Translations under genes and position numbers: made by a program
In this document: positions 8,093-16,174 of the stretch, one piece after another
How the letters are laid out: every line of letters begins with the position of its first letter
Numbering within the stretch: position 1 is the first letter of the stretch
Notes under the pieces: model-generated
What the model was told of the DNA's origin: nothing
Databases searched by the model: none
The model's input: the letters and a program-made list of their open reading frames with translations, nothing else
Source: Flavobacterium anseongense
GTDB lineage: Bacteria; Bacteroidota; Bacteroidia; Flavobacteriales; Flavobacteriaceae
Assembly (NCBI RefSeq): GCF_021608185.1
Contig: NZ_JAKIHN010000002.1
Location: 1-64,000 of the forward strand
Length of the DNA: 64,000 nucleotides
Direction: 5' to 3'

Positions 8093-9265
8093 TCAATTCT
8101 TGATAATTTTTTGCACGGCAAAATCTAATCCGGATTTCACTTTTACAAAATAAACACCATTAGTCAAAGCACTTCCATCCAATTCAAATTGAGAAGCATT
8201 TGGCGTAAAACTTTGAATTGTTTTGCCCGTAACATCAAAAAGTTCAACACTGTCAATTGTTGCACTATGTGACAGATTCCAAATAGCGTTTGAAGGATTT
8301 GGATAGATTTTTACTTCAGAAATAGAGTAGGTGTTATTAGATAGCGTATTGGTAAACGAATAATTTCCGCTAGTTCTTTCAAAAGAAATATCATAAGTAC
8401 CTGCTGTTACCGGAATGTTTTGCCCATTTTGAATTCCTGTTCCTGTTGGAAAATCAAGAGAACCCCAATTGGTAGTCCAATCGTTGTCTTTTCTAAACTT
8501 GACTTCACCATCGGTCAGTGCTAAACCGGAAATAGTATAATTAAATCCATTGGTAGTTGTCAAATCAGTATCAGCTGCAAGAAAACCATTTAATGCAGTT
8601 CCCAAAATACCAACACTTGGATAAGCAAAACTATATTCGCCTGTATTTTTATTAAAAGTTACAAACCATTCGCCTCCGGTTACCTGTATTGTTGGACCGC
8701 CACTAACTGCAGTTCCGGTCGGAAAAGAAACACTTCCCCACGTGTTCATACTGTCGTTGTTAAATCGAAAATAGGCTGTTCCGCTTGTAAAATAAAAACC
8801 CGAAAGTGTGTAAATGACTCCATCAGTTGTAGTCATGTCAACATCAGCGCCACCAAATCCTAATATAGAATCTACTGCTGGTCCCCAAATTCCGATATTT
8901 GTAAAACCAGATGGAATAAAAGTATAAGTTCCGTTACTTCTATTGAACGTAACATCATAAGTACCGGCCTGAGTCATAATGTTTGCACCATTTTGAGTTC
9001 CGGTACCTGAAGGAAAATTTGCAGAACCCCAGTTGATTGTCCAACTGTTGTCTTGTCGGAATTTCAATCCGGTAGTTGCTGGATCTGTCGCAGTTGTAAT
9101 TGCTACATTGTTTAATGTATACGTTATGTTGTCCGTAGTATTCATAACCGTATCAACAGCCCAACTTCCGGAAGGACTGGTACTTCCAATCATTGAAATT
9201 ACCTGACCAAAATTAAATTGAATGCATAAGAATAGGGCAGTAAATAAGAGTAGTTGTTTTTTCAT
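8093..9265 (-). CDS. T9SS-secreted protein with three SusE/SusF-like repeats and a type A sorting domain
   Basis: After a signal peptide (MKKQLLLFTALFLCIQFNFG) the 390-residue protein holds three ~95-residue repeats. Each has a glycine/proline opening (IGSTSPSGSW, IGIWGPAVDS, VGILGTALNG), a DxTTTxG strand, and a KFRxDNxW...NWGS/TWGS block rich in Trp and Asn. This matches the starch-binding SusE/SusF fold of Bacteroidota. The last ~75 residues are a type A T9SS sorting domain (VKIYPNPSNAIWNL, FDVTGKTIQSF, NGVYFVKVKSG). So it is probably a secreted or surface glycan-binding protein, unlike classical SusE/F, which are lipoproteins. A LacI-type palindrome upstream and a nearby alpha-amylase support a link to alpha-glucans; the ligand is inferred, not shown. 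Confidence 0.8.
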   Translation of the reverse strand: MKKQLLLFTALFLCIQFNFGQVISMIGSTSPSGSWAVDTVMNTTDNITYTLNNVAITTATDPATTGLKFRQDNSWTINWGSANFPSGTGTQNGANIMTQAGTYDVTFNRSNGTYTFIPSGFTNIGIWGPAVDSILGFGGADVDMTTTDGVIYTLSGFYFTSGTAYFRFNNDSMNTWGSVSFPTGTAVSGGPTIQVTGGEWFVTFNKNTGEYSFAYPSVGILGTALNGFLAADTDLTTTNGFNYTISGLALTDGEVKFRKDNDWTTNWGSLDFPTGTGIQNGQNIPVTAGTYDISFERTSGNYSFTNTLSNNTYSISEVKIYPNPSNAIWNLSHSATIDSVELFDVTGKTIQSFTPNASQFELDGSALTNGVYFVKVKSGLDFAVQKIIKN

Positions 9266-9335
9266 AATAGCTTGGTTTTATATTAGTTTTTTAAAGTTAA
9301 TAAAACAAAGTTTACATTATGAAATTATGAAAAAG

Positions 9336-9349
9336 CGAAAACGTTTTCG
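9336..9349. promoter_or_regulatory. LacI-family-type operator palindrome
   Basis: CGAAAACGTTTTCG is a perfect 14-bp palindrome with the central CG usual for LacI/GalR-family operators. It sits 71 nt upstream of the SusE/SusF-like gene and 19 nt from the end of bshC. No LacI-family regulator is encoded in the window. Confidence 0.55.
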
Positions 9350-9367
9350 TGTTGAAAACTTATCGAA

Positions 9368-10960
9368 TTAAAGAGTGATTATCGTAAAATTAGACTCTAA
9401 TGGTTCTAGTTTTTGAAAGAGTTTTTCCAAAAGTTCATTACTTACATTCAAATAAAACTCGGAGAAATTGGCTTTTCGTTCCTGTAATCCTTGATTAGGA
9501 AACAATTCGTTTTGAAGCAAAATGATTTGTTCCAGTTTTTCGGCGTGAACCCTTTTCTCTGCTTTTAGCAAACGTTTTTCTAGGTTTTCTAATCCTTTTA
9601 TTTGCTTGGTTTGTTGTGCTTTAACGGCACCAATAAATGATTTGTCGGTTTGATTGGCGATTAGAAGTAATTTTTCAAACTGCTGTTTTAAATGCTCTTT
9701 TTGCTCGGAGAAATCAATGTTGAATTTTGAAAACTCTTTTGTCTTTTGAGTAAACAACTCTTGTTGGTTGCTGAATAAATCTGCCCAGGAAAGGTTCAAC
9801 TTGTCCGCTCTTTTTATTTGTTTTTCGGTTGCTAACAAAACAGAGTTACGTACTAAAAGCATTGGAAAAGTTATCTTGTTCGCTTCAAAATTTGATTGTA
9901 ACTGTAGCCAGTAAGCAATTTCTCCGCCACCGCCAATGTAACACAAATTAGGTAAAACGATTTCTTCATACAAGGGACGAAGAATAACATTTGGACTAAA
10001 CTTCTCAGGATTGTTTTCGAGCAATTCTAAAATTTCTTTTTCCGAAAATGCTAACTTAGTATTGTTTATTTTAAACTGATTGTCTTCAAATACAATGCGT
10101 TCACGAAGATTATCTTCAATATAAAACAGATTGATTTCTCTTGGATTTACCTGAATATCATAACTCTTTTGAAGCAATAAATTTGTTTCAGAAACCTTGT
10201 GAAATGAGGTTTTATTCATCAGTTCATTTTTGACGAAAGGAGCGAATATTTGTTTTAAACTTTTATCATCACCGTCAAGAATAACCAAGCCTTTATCTCC
10301 AAATAGTCTATTTGCCAAAAATCGTGTGGCATCAGCAAGATTTTTATGCTTTAAATAACTGTTTTCAAAAAGCTCTTTTAAATAAGTCGCGTTGTTACCT
10401 AGTCCTAATTCGGAAGCAAAGACATCTAAAACATCCTTTAAGCCGTCTGTCGAGAGTCTTCCAACCGGACCATAACTTTCCTTATTCCATTTTATTTTCC
10501 CATTCTTGAAATTGAAATAGTTTATTTCTTCAAAATCATGATCTTCTGTCGCCATCCAATAAATCGGAACAAAATCATATGATGGATGTTCTTTTTTTAA
10601 AGTAGCACAAAGATTTATAGTAGAAATAATTTTATACAAAAAATACAAAGGTCCGGTAAACAAATTCAGTTGATGACCGGTTGTAATGGTAAAAGTTTTT
10701 GTATTGGATAAGAGTGAAATATTTGCCTTTGTAGCTTCTGAAACCTGAAAACCACTGTACTGATTTCCTAGAGCAGTAACCAAACTTTTTCTATTTTCTG
10801 CCGGATAGTTTTGCTCTTTTTCTTCCAGTTGACCTTTAAAATTTTCCTGAGTTGGAAAACGATTGTAAAGCGATTTTAATTCGGGTTTCTCGTCTAAATA
10901 ATCTGAAATTAATTTAGAGAAATATCCTGATTTTTGATAGCTAATACAGTCCGTAGGCAT
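9368..10960 (-). CDS. bshC: Bacillithiol biosynthesis cysteine-adding enzyme BshC
   Basis: The 530-residue protein matches BshC in length and landmarks: TGHQLNLFTGPLYFLYKI, PIYWMATEDHDFEEIN, and a late coiled-coil region rich in Lys, Glu and Gln (about 400-480). BshC is thought to add cysteine to glucosaminyl-malate, the last step in making the thiol bacillithiol, in the cytoplasm. bshA and bshB are not in the window. The gene starts 15 nt after the upstream lipoprotein gene, so the two are probably co-transcribed. Confidence 0.93.
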   Translation of the reverse strand: MPTDCISYQKSGYFSKLISDYLDEKPELKSLYNRFPTQENFKGQLEEKEQNYPAENRKSLVTALGNQYSGFQVSEATKANISLLSNTKTFTITTGHQLNLFTGPLYFLYKIISTINLCATLKKEHPSYDFVPIYWMATEDHDFEEINYFNFKNGKIKWNKESYGPVGRLSTDGLKDVLDVFASELGLGNNATYLKELFENSYLKHKNLADATRFLANRLFGDKGLVILDGDDKSLKQIFAPFVKNELMNKTSFHKVSETNLLLQKSYDIQVNPREINLFYIEDNLRERIVFEDNQFKINNTKLAFSEKEILELLENNPEKFSPNVILRPLYEEIVLPNLCYIGGGGEIAYWLQLQSNFEANKITFPMLLVRNSVLLATEKQIKRADKLNLSWADLFSNQQELFTQKTKEFSKFNIDFSEQKEHLKQQFEKLLLIANQTDKSFIGAVKAQQTKQIKGLENLEKRLLKAEKRVHAEKLEQIILLQNELFPNQGLQERKANFSEFYLNVSNELLEKLFQKLEPLESNFTIITL

Positions 10961-10975
10961 GATAATCTGGTAAAA

Positions 10976-11926
10976 TTAATTGGTTATAAATGTTCCAAAA
11001 AGATAATCATCGCCTAGAGAAAATTCACTGTTTCCTTTTTTTAAAGTAACTTTTTTTAAACGTATAGTATGCAGAAAATCAGAACCTAATGATGTTGTAC
11101 TTACTTCGATAATTCCGCTTGTAGCTTCAATTCCATCTACAGCATCCCATTGTTGTGTCAGGGTTGGACTAGACGGAACAGTTGTAGCACAGAAATATGC
11201 ATCGGTTATTGTACCATTATATAATCGATAGGATAATTTATTAGTAGCGCTAATCAACCTGGTCCTTGGAGTTGTAGTTACTTCACTCGCAAATAATGCT
11301 TCATAATCAGCAACATCTAAGGTAAAAACCTCGCCACCGCTAAAATCATATATTTTTGTGCTACAAGCACTTTTATCCACTTCGCGATTGAATCCAAATG
11401 CTAATGGACTTACAGTGGTGGCATAATTTCCAAAGACAAAAGTTTCATATACTTGTGGTCCGGTTGGTTTTTGAAAAGTTATGTTTTTAAAAACAATATT
11501 ATAAGTATAGCCGGTAATTCGAGTGGAATTGTCGGTTGAGTTAGTCGACTTAATTGCAGTAGATGTGATTTGAATTGTGCCTGATGTCGCATTCCATTCT
11601 TCCTTTAGATTTGGTGTTGCATCAGGTACAGTTGGACAAATATTATTTGAACTTACATCTCCATCATATTTTCGGTAAGTTACTTTGTTGGCAGAATTTA
11701 TAGAAACTTCAATAGGAGCACCATCCAGCGTCGCATCAGCTAAAAAAGTTGAAGCCGGAATTTCAATAAAAAGCATTTCGCCATCTTTAACTTTATAAAT
11801 CACATCTTTAGCACTGCATTTTGAGGCAGAAACTTCAGAAAAATCAATAACATCAACAGTTAAATTTCCATCGTCACAAGCAGTAATAATCAGTAACAAT
11901 GTGAGTAAACATAAAATTCTTTTCAT
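10976..11926 (-). CDS. Lipoprotein of unknown function
   Basis: A longer frame starts eight codons earlier, but MKRILCLLTLLLIITAC is a clean lipoprotein signal with Cys17 after the lipobox ITA, so that ATG is chosen (316 residues). The mature protein has two similar halves, each with a CSxKxxxxxDFSGG/VIYKVKDGE opening, a KLSYRxYxG or KVTYRKYDG strand, and a TLTQQWDA or NLKEEWNA segment. It therefore looks like a tandem duplication. The TCDDGN after Cys suggests anchoring in a membrane and probably surface exposure. No family is recognised. It is the first gene of the pair with bshC. Confidence 0.75.
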   Translation of the reverse strand: MKRILCLLTLLLIITACDDGNLTVDVIDFSEVSASKCSAKDVIYKVKDGEMLFIEIPASTFLADATLDGAPIEVSINSANKVTYRKYDGDVSSNNICPTVPDATPNLKEEWNATSGTIQITSTAIKSTNSTDNSTRITGYTYNIVFKNITFQKPTGPQVYETFVFGNYATTVSPLAFGFNREVDKSACSTKIYDFSGGEVFTLDVADYEALFASEVTTTPRTRLISATNKLSYRLYNGTITDAYFCATTVPSSPTLTQQWDAVDGIEATSGIIEVSTTSLGSDFLHTIRLKKVTLKKGNSEFSLGDDYLFGTFITN

Positions 11927-12010
11927 CGGAATAGTAAAATTTTTAAGCAAAAATAAGTTTTTTATACTATTAAATTTCGCCTTTTATCATTTAATTAAGA
12001 ACAGTACTTT

Positions 12011-12018
12011 TATATTTG
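12011..12018 (+). promoter_or_regulatory. -7 box touching the cysteine desulfurase start
   Basis: TATATTTG is a full TAnnTTTG match that ends only 4 nt before the ATG. If it is used, transcription would begin at or next to the start codon, giving a leaderless mRNA. No TTG stands at the expected upstream distance. Confidence 0.5.
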
Positions 12019-12022
12019 CAAA

Positions 12023-13144
12023 ATGAAAAAAATATACCTCGATAACGCAGCAACCACAGCAATTCGTCAGGAAGTTATAGATGAAATGATGAAAGTTATG
12101 CAGTCAGAGTATGGAAATCCGTCATCGACACATAGTATTGGCAGAAGCGCTAAAGCTATTATTGAAACTTCGAGAAAAACGATTGCCAAACAGTTGCATT
12201 GCAATGCACAGGAAATTGTTTTTACAGCAACAGCTACCGAAGCTACAAATTGGATTTTAAGAAGCGCCGTGAAAGACTTTGGCGTAAAACGAATCATTAC
12301 ATCAAAAGTAGAACATCATGCTACATTGTACACCGTTCAAGCTTTGCAGGAAGAATTTGGAATTGAAGTTGAATTCGTAAATGTTGTCCATGACGGAACT
12401 TTAGATTACGCACAATTCTCGGAATTGCTTTCCGGTAATATCAAAACACTAGTTTCTTTAATGCATGTGAATAACGAAACCGGAGTTGTCAATGATATTG
12501 AAAGGATAGGAGCTATGTGTCACCAAAATAAAGCTTTGTTTCATTGCGACACAGTACAGTCTATTGGAAAAACAGAATTGAATATACATGAACTAGCGGT
12601 TGATTTTCTGGTGGCCAGTGCGCATAAATTTCATGGACCAAAAGGGGTTGGATTTGCCTTTATCCGTAAAAATTTGGTCTTGCAACCCATGCTTTTCGGT
12701 GGTGAACAGGAAAAAGGCTGGCGTGCCGGAACGGAATCGGTGCATCAAATCGCCGGAATGGCAAAAGCACTTGAACTTTCTTATGAAAATTTGAATGAGG
12801 AAAGAGAACAAATTTCTGAGCTGAAAGCGTATTGTTTCGAAAAATTGCAAGCCACTTTTCAGGATGTTACTGTAAATGGCAGCAATACATTTTATAATAT
12901 TTTAAATGTTGTATTACCTTTTGCTCCCGAAAAAACGGCTATGATTTTGTTTAATTTGGATATGAAAGGCATTGCGGTTTCCCGCGGCAGTGCTTGTCAA
13001 AGTGGAAGCATTAAACCATCACATGTGCTGGCAGAAATGCTTAACGATGATGAGTTGAAAAAACCAAGTTTGCGTATTTCATTCAGTCATTATAACACCA
13101 AAGCAGAAATTGATTATTTAGTTTCAGCGTTAAAAGAAATTTAA
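12023..13144 (+). CDS. Cysteine desulfurase (NifS/IscS-like, class V aminotransferase fold)
   Basis: The 373-residue enzyme takes sulfur from cysteine and passes it on as a persulfide. It begins IYLDNAATTAI, has the PLP-binding SAHKFHGPKG (K202), and the catalytic loop RGSACQSGS with C325 as the persulfide cysteine. The long loop before the GS-rich segment resembles group I (IscS/NifS) enzymes. No scaffold protein or iron-sulfur regulator is adjacent, so the acceptor (iron-sulfur cluster or tRNA thiolation) cannot be told. It is monocistronic. Confidence 0.93.
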   Translation: MKKIYLDNAATTAIRQEVIDEMMKVMQSEYGNPSSTHSIGRSAKAIIETSRKTIAKQLHCNAQEIVFTATATEATNWILRSAVKDFGVKRIITSKVEHHATLYTVQALQEEFGIEVEFVNVVHDGTLDYAQFSELLSGNIKTLVSLMHVNNETGVVNDIERIGAMCHQNKALFHCDTVQSIGKTELNIHELAVDFLVASAHKFHGPKGVGFAFIRKNLVLQPMLFGGEQEKGWRAGTESVHQIAGMAKALELSYENLNEEREQISELKAYCFEKLQATFQDVTVNGSNTFYNILNVVLPFAPEKTAMILFNLDMKGIAVSRGSACQSGSIKPSHVLAEMLNDDELKKPSLRISFSHYNTKAEIDYLVSALKEI

Positions 13145-13202
13145 ATGGCACGCTAATTGGTAGAAAAATCGCGTAATTTTGATAAACAAATAAATAAATG
13201 TC

Positions 13203-13823
13203 ATGAAGAAATCCATTTTAGCAACACTTATAGCACTCTTGGTATCGTTTAACCTTATGGCTCAAAAGAAAGGCGATGTAGAGGTTGGTTTTAACATTGG
13301 TTTTAATAATTCATCTGTTTCTGATTCTCAGTACTCATACGATTCGAGCACGGGATTAAATATTGGTGGTTCACTTGATTACTACTTCTCAAGAGATTGG
13401 AGTTTGAAAGTAAAAATGATTTATGATCAAAAAGGCTGGGATAACGATGTGATTCTGAATCTTGATGATGGACAATATTATCCAACAGATTATAATTTAG
13501 ATTATCTGACTATTCCGGTAATGGCCAATTGGCATTTTGGTAATAAAAGAGAATGGTACTTGAATTTTGGTCCTTACCTTGGATTTCTTATGAGTGCTAA
13601 AGACACCCAATTTGATGCTGATATGAAAAAGTTTTTTAACACAACAGATTTTGGTTTAGCGGCCGGAATCGGGGTTAAGATTCCAATTTCCGACAAACTT
13701 AAATTTTTCGCTGAAATAGAAGGGCAGGGAGGTTTTACAGATATAAACAAAGAATCTGGTTATCCGTCACTGACAAACAGTCGTTCCAGTATAAATGTTG
13801 GATTTAACTTTTTGTTGAAATAA
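13203..13823 (+). CDS. Outer-membrane beta-barrel protein (PorT-like)
   Basis: The 206-residue protein starts with a signal peptide (MKKSILATLIALLVSFNLMAQ). Barrel strands follow, such as EVGFNIGFNN, SLKVKMIYDQKGW and LNFGPYLGFLMSA, and it ends SINVGFNFLLK. This fits the PorT/outer-membrane beta-barrel family. A TAATTTTG box (13174-13181) upstream is a likely -7 element. The function is unknown. It shares a bidirectional terminator with the amylase gene. Confidence 0.75.
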   Translation: MKKSILATLIALLVSFNLMAQKKGDVEVGFNIGFNNSSVSDSQYSYDSSTGLNIGGSLDYYFSRDWSLKVKMIYDQKGWDNDVILNLDDGQYYPTDYNLDYLTIPVMANWHFGNKREWYLNFGPYLGFLMSAKDTQFDADMKKFFNTTDFGLAAGIGVKIPISDKLKFFAEIEGQGGFTDINKESGYPSLTNSRSSINVGFNFLLK

Positions 13824-13839
13824 ATCGAAATATTTATGC

Positions 13840-13878
13840 AAAAGTCCTCTCGTTTTTGGAATGAGAGGACTTTTTTAT
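13840..13878. terminator. Bidirectional terminator
   Basis: AAAGTCCTCTC pairs with GAGAGGACTTT around an 11-nt loop, between the convergent PorT-like and alpha-amylase genes. Its right edge touches the amylase stop codon. Confidence 0.88.
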
Positions 13879-15263
13879 TTTACTAAAACCAAGTAGTCCC
13901 ATGGTTTCATCTCAAAAATGTCATCTCCTTTCAGACTAATTTTTGCTCCCGAAAACAATTCTGTATAATCGCCTTTTTGATATTTTGAATTCAGTTTTAC
14001 AGTTGCAGGTTTATCACTGTAATTGACAATTGTAATCACTTTATCCTTGTCTTTTGTTCTCGAAAACGAAATCACCTGTTCCATTTTATCACTATAAATC
14101 CGAACCATAACGCCACCTTCTTTACCATTCCATAAGGCTTTATTTTTATGTTTCAGATCAAATAATTTTTTAAATAACCCTTCATAAGGCATTTTACTCC
14201 AGTCAATTAAATCTTTATCAAAAAATTTCAATGAACGGTTTAGACCGGCTTCCTGTCCGCCATAAACCAATGGCATTCCATTGACGGTTCCGCATAAAAC
14301 CATTGAAGCTATTAATCCATCGCCAAAATTATAATCCATATTGTGATTCCAGGAATTCATGTCGTGATTGTCGGTAAAAAGCATTCGGTAGCCATCACGC
14401 GGAAACGTGCTTACATCGTGAGCCATATATTCAACCAAACCGGCCATGCTTTTTTTATCGCGGGTTACAGCAACCATTTTATCGAAGAATGTCCACGAAT
14501 ACGTCATGTCAAAAGCTTTTATGTGCAAGTCACGCGATTCCCATTCGGCCAACATAAAAACTGGTTTTACAGCATCCATTTCGGCTCTTGCATTATCCCA
14601 AAAATCGGTTGGCAGAAATCCTGCCGTATCACAACGATAACCATCAATATCACATTCCTTAACCCAATACACCAATGCTTCGGTCATGTACTTTCTAATT
14701 CCGGGTTTGTCATAATCAAAATCAATTACATCATCCCAATCATACCAAGGCGTTGGCTGAAAATTACCTTCTTCTGTTTTGGTATACCAGTCAGGATGAT
14801 CTTTAGCTAATTGATTATCCCAAGAGGAATGATTAGCCACCCAATCTATTATCACATACATTCCCAAGCTATGGATTTTATCTACCAATGACTCAAAATC
14901 TTCTTTGGTTCCAAACTCTGGATTGATTCCGTAATAATCTTTTACAGAATATTCGCTACCTAATGTTCCTTTTCTTTTTTCAACGCCAATGGGATGAATC
15001 GGCATTAGCCAAATGATATCAATTCCCATTGCTTTTATTCTTGGCAGATGTGATTCGAATGCTTTAAATGTTCCTTCGGGTGTGAACTGTCGAATGTTTG
15101 CTTCGTAAATAGTAGCATTTTTACTCCATTCGGGATGCTTTAATTCGACAAATTCTTTGGGTTGGTATCTTGAATCATCTGATGCTTTCTCATCATTTTT
15201 TTTGAGACAGCTCGAACTGATGATTACTATAAAAAGTAATAGGGTTTTGGTAAAATATTTCAT
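13875..15263 (-). CDS. Lipoprotein alpha-amylase family glycosidase (GH13)
   Basis: The 462-residue protein has a lipoprotein signal (LLLFIVIISSSC, Cys19) and then a full GH13 barrel. Region I is DWVANHSS (140-147). Region II is DGYRCDTAG with nucleophile D212. Region III is MLAEWESR with acid/base E240. Region IV is FTDNHDMNSW with D301. A short beta domain follows (VITIVNYSDKPATVKLN). It should hydrolyse alpha-1,4-glucans at the cell surface or in the periplasm. The gene stands alone, about 4.6 kb from the SusE/SusF-like gene; no susC/susD pair is present, so this is not a classical starch locus. Confidence 0.93.
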   Translation of the reverse strand: MKYFTKTLLLFIVIISSSCLKKNDEKASDDSRYQPKEFVELKHPEWSKNATIYEANIRQFTPEGTFKAFESHLPRIKAMGIDIIWLMPIHPIGVEKRKGTLGSEYSVKDYYGINPEFGTKEDFESLVDKIHSLGMYVIIDWVANHSSWDNQLAKDHPDWYTKTEEGNFQPTPWYDWDDVIDFDYDKPGIRKYMTEALVYWVKECDIDGYRCDTAGFLPTDFWDNARAEMDAVKPVFMLAEWESRDLHIKAFDMTYSWTFFDKMVAVTRDKKSMAGLVEYMAHDVSTFPRDGYRMLFTDNHDMNSWNHNMDYNFGDGLIASMVLCGTVNGMPLVYGGQEAGLNRSLKFFDKDLIDWSKMPYEGLFKKLFDLKHKNKALWNGKEGGVMVRIYSDKMEQVISFSRTKDKDKVITIVNYSDKPATVKLNSKYQKGDYTELFSGAKISLKGDDIFEMKPWDYLVLVK

Positions 15264-15289
15264 TTGGAAGATTTTAGTACTCTAAATTA

Positions 15290-15319
15290 AATAAAAAAAC
15301 CGAAACTTATGTCTCGGTT
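15290..15319 (-). terminator. Probable terminator of the NlpC/P60 gene
   Basis: AACCGA pairs with TCGGTT, and an A run on the plus strand (T run in the transcript) follows. It begins at the stop codon of the NlpC/P60 gene. The stem is short, so it is moderate in strength. Confidence 0.6.
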
Positions 15320-16080
15320 CAAATGATTTTTTTGATGACGCGCAAACGATGTGTATGTCTGTTTTGTTCCGCATTATAGATTCCCAAATGATCTAATCGG
15401 TCAATCCTGACCTTTCCACTGGCGTGAATGATATAATTATTATCCATGATGATACCAACGTGGATAATATTTCCTTCTTCATTGTCAAAAAAGGCTAAAT
15501 CACCGGCTTCGCTTTCCTCGATAAAACTTAAAGCATCTCCTTGAGTAGCTTGTTGCGAAGCATCCCGAAGCAAATGATACCCATTCAGCTTGTAAACCAT
15601 TTGAGTAAATCCGGAACAATCAATTCCGAATGGTGTTTTTCCTCCCCACAAATATGGTGCATTCAAATACATAAAAGCGGTCGTAATCAAATCCTTTTTT
15701 GGTTTGATGCCAGTGGTTTTCATTCCTTCAAACTCGAAGCTTTCAGTATTGATTTCACTGTGATTTAAAAATGAAAGTGAAGCTCCTAACGGAATAGGTA
15801 GTAATATATTTGATGGATTTGTCACATATTCAACCAAATCTGAATTCAGAATTACGGCATCTTTTGATAAGGCTTTAAAGCTTTTTTCTGATATGGTTTG
15901 GTATTGTTTAGAATCTACCCATCCTTCATATTCATCAAACTGCAATTTGATTTTTGACCATTGATTTTGTGTCTCCAGAATTTCGAAATGCTCACCAAAC
16001 AAGACTTGAGAAACTATTTCGCTTCTGTCGCTTGGTTCGGCTCGTAAAGGAATTATGGCAAGATTACAAATGGCAAACAT
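15319..16080 (-). CDS. NlpC/P60 (C40) cell-wall peptidase with SH3-like N-terminus
   Basis: The 253-residue protein has a bacterial SH3 region near the N-terminus (LRAEPSDRSEIVSQVLFGE, WVDSKQY) and a C-terminal NlpC/P60 domain. The catalytic triad can be placed: C155 in GIDCSGFTQ, H207 in NIIHVGII and H219 in YIIHASG. These enzymes cut gamma-D-glutamyl-meso-diaminopimelate bonds in peptidoglycan stem peptides. No signal peptide is visible, as the chain starts directly with SH3 sequence, so it may recycle muropeptides in the cytoplasm. It is separated from the upstream thiolase by a 7-nt-period hairpin array. Confidence 0.9.
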   Translation of the reverse strand: MFAICNLAIIPLRAEPSDRSEIVSQVLFGEHFEILETQNQWSKIKLQFDEYEGWVDSKQYQTISEKSFKALSKDAVILNSDLVEYVTNPSNILLPIPLGASLSFLNHSEINTESFEFEGMKTTGIKPKKDLITTAFMYLNAPYLWGGKTPFGIDCSGFTQMVYKLNGYHLLRDASQQATQGDALSFIEESEAGDLAFFDNEEGNIIHVGIIMDNNYIIHASGKVRIDRLDHLGIYNAEQNRHTHRLRVIKKII

Positions 16081-16090
16081 TAAGATAATT

Positions 16091-16173
16091 ATGAGTTATA
16101 AGTTATGAGTCATGAGTCATGAGTTGAGAATTACGGTTAACTTATAATTTATAATTCATAACTCATAACTAAT
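16091..16173. repeat. 7-nt-period symmetric hairpin array
   Basis: Five 7-nt units of the ATGAGTT/ATAAGTT/ATGAGTC type (16091-16125), a 13-nt centre, and five inverse units AACTTAT, AATTTAT, AATTCAT, AACTCAT and AACTAAT (16139-16173) are exactly in phase. The whole folds into one long imperfect hairpin. It ends one base before the thiolase stop codon, so it could act as that gene's terminator or as a spacer between it and the NlpC/P60 gene. Confidence 0.8.
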
Positions 16174-16174
16174 T

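Noticed and set aside
14343..14810. A 155-codon plus-strand frame inside the alpha-amylase gene
   Set aside because: It lies wholly antisense to conserved GH13 regions, which show the coding frame to be the minus strand.
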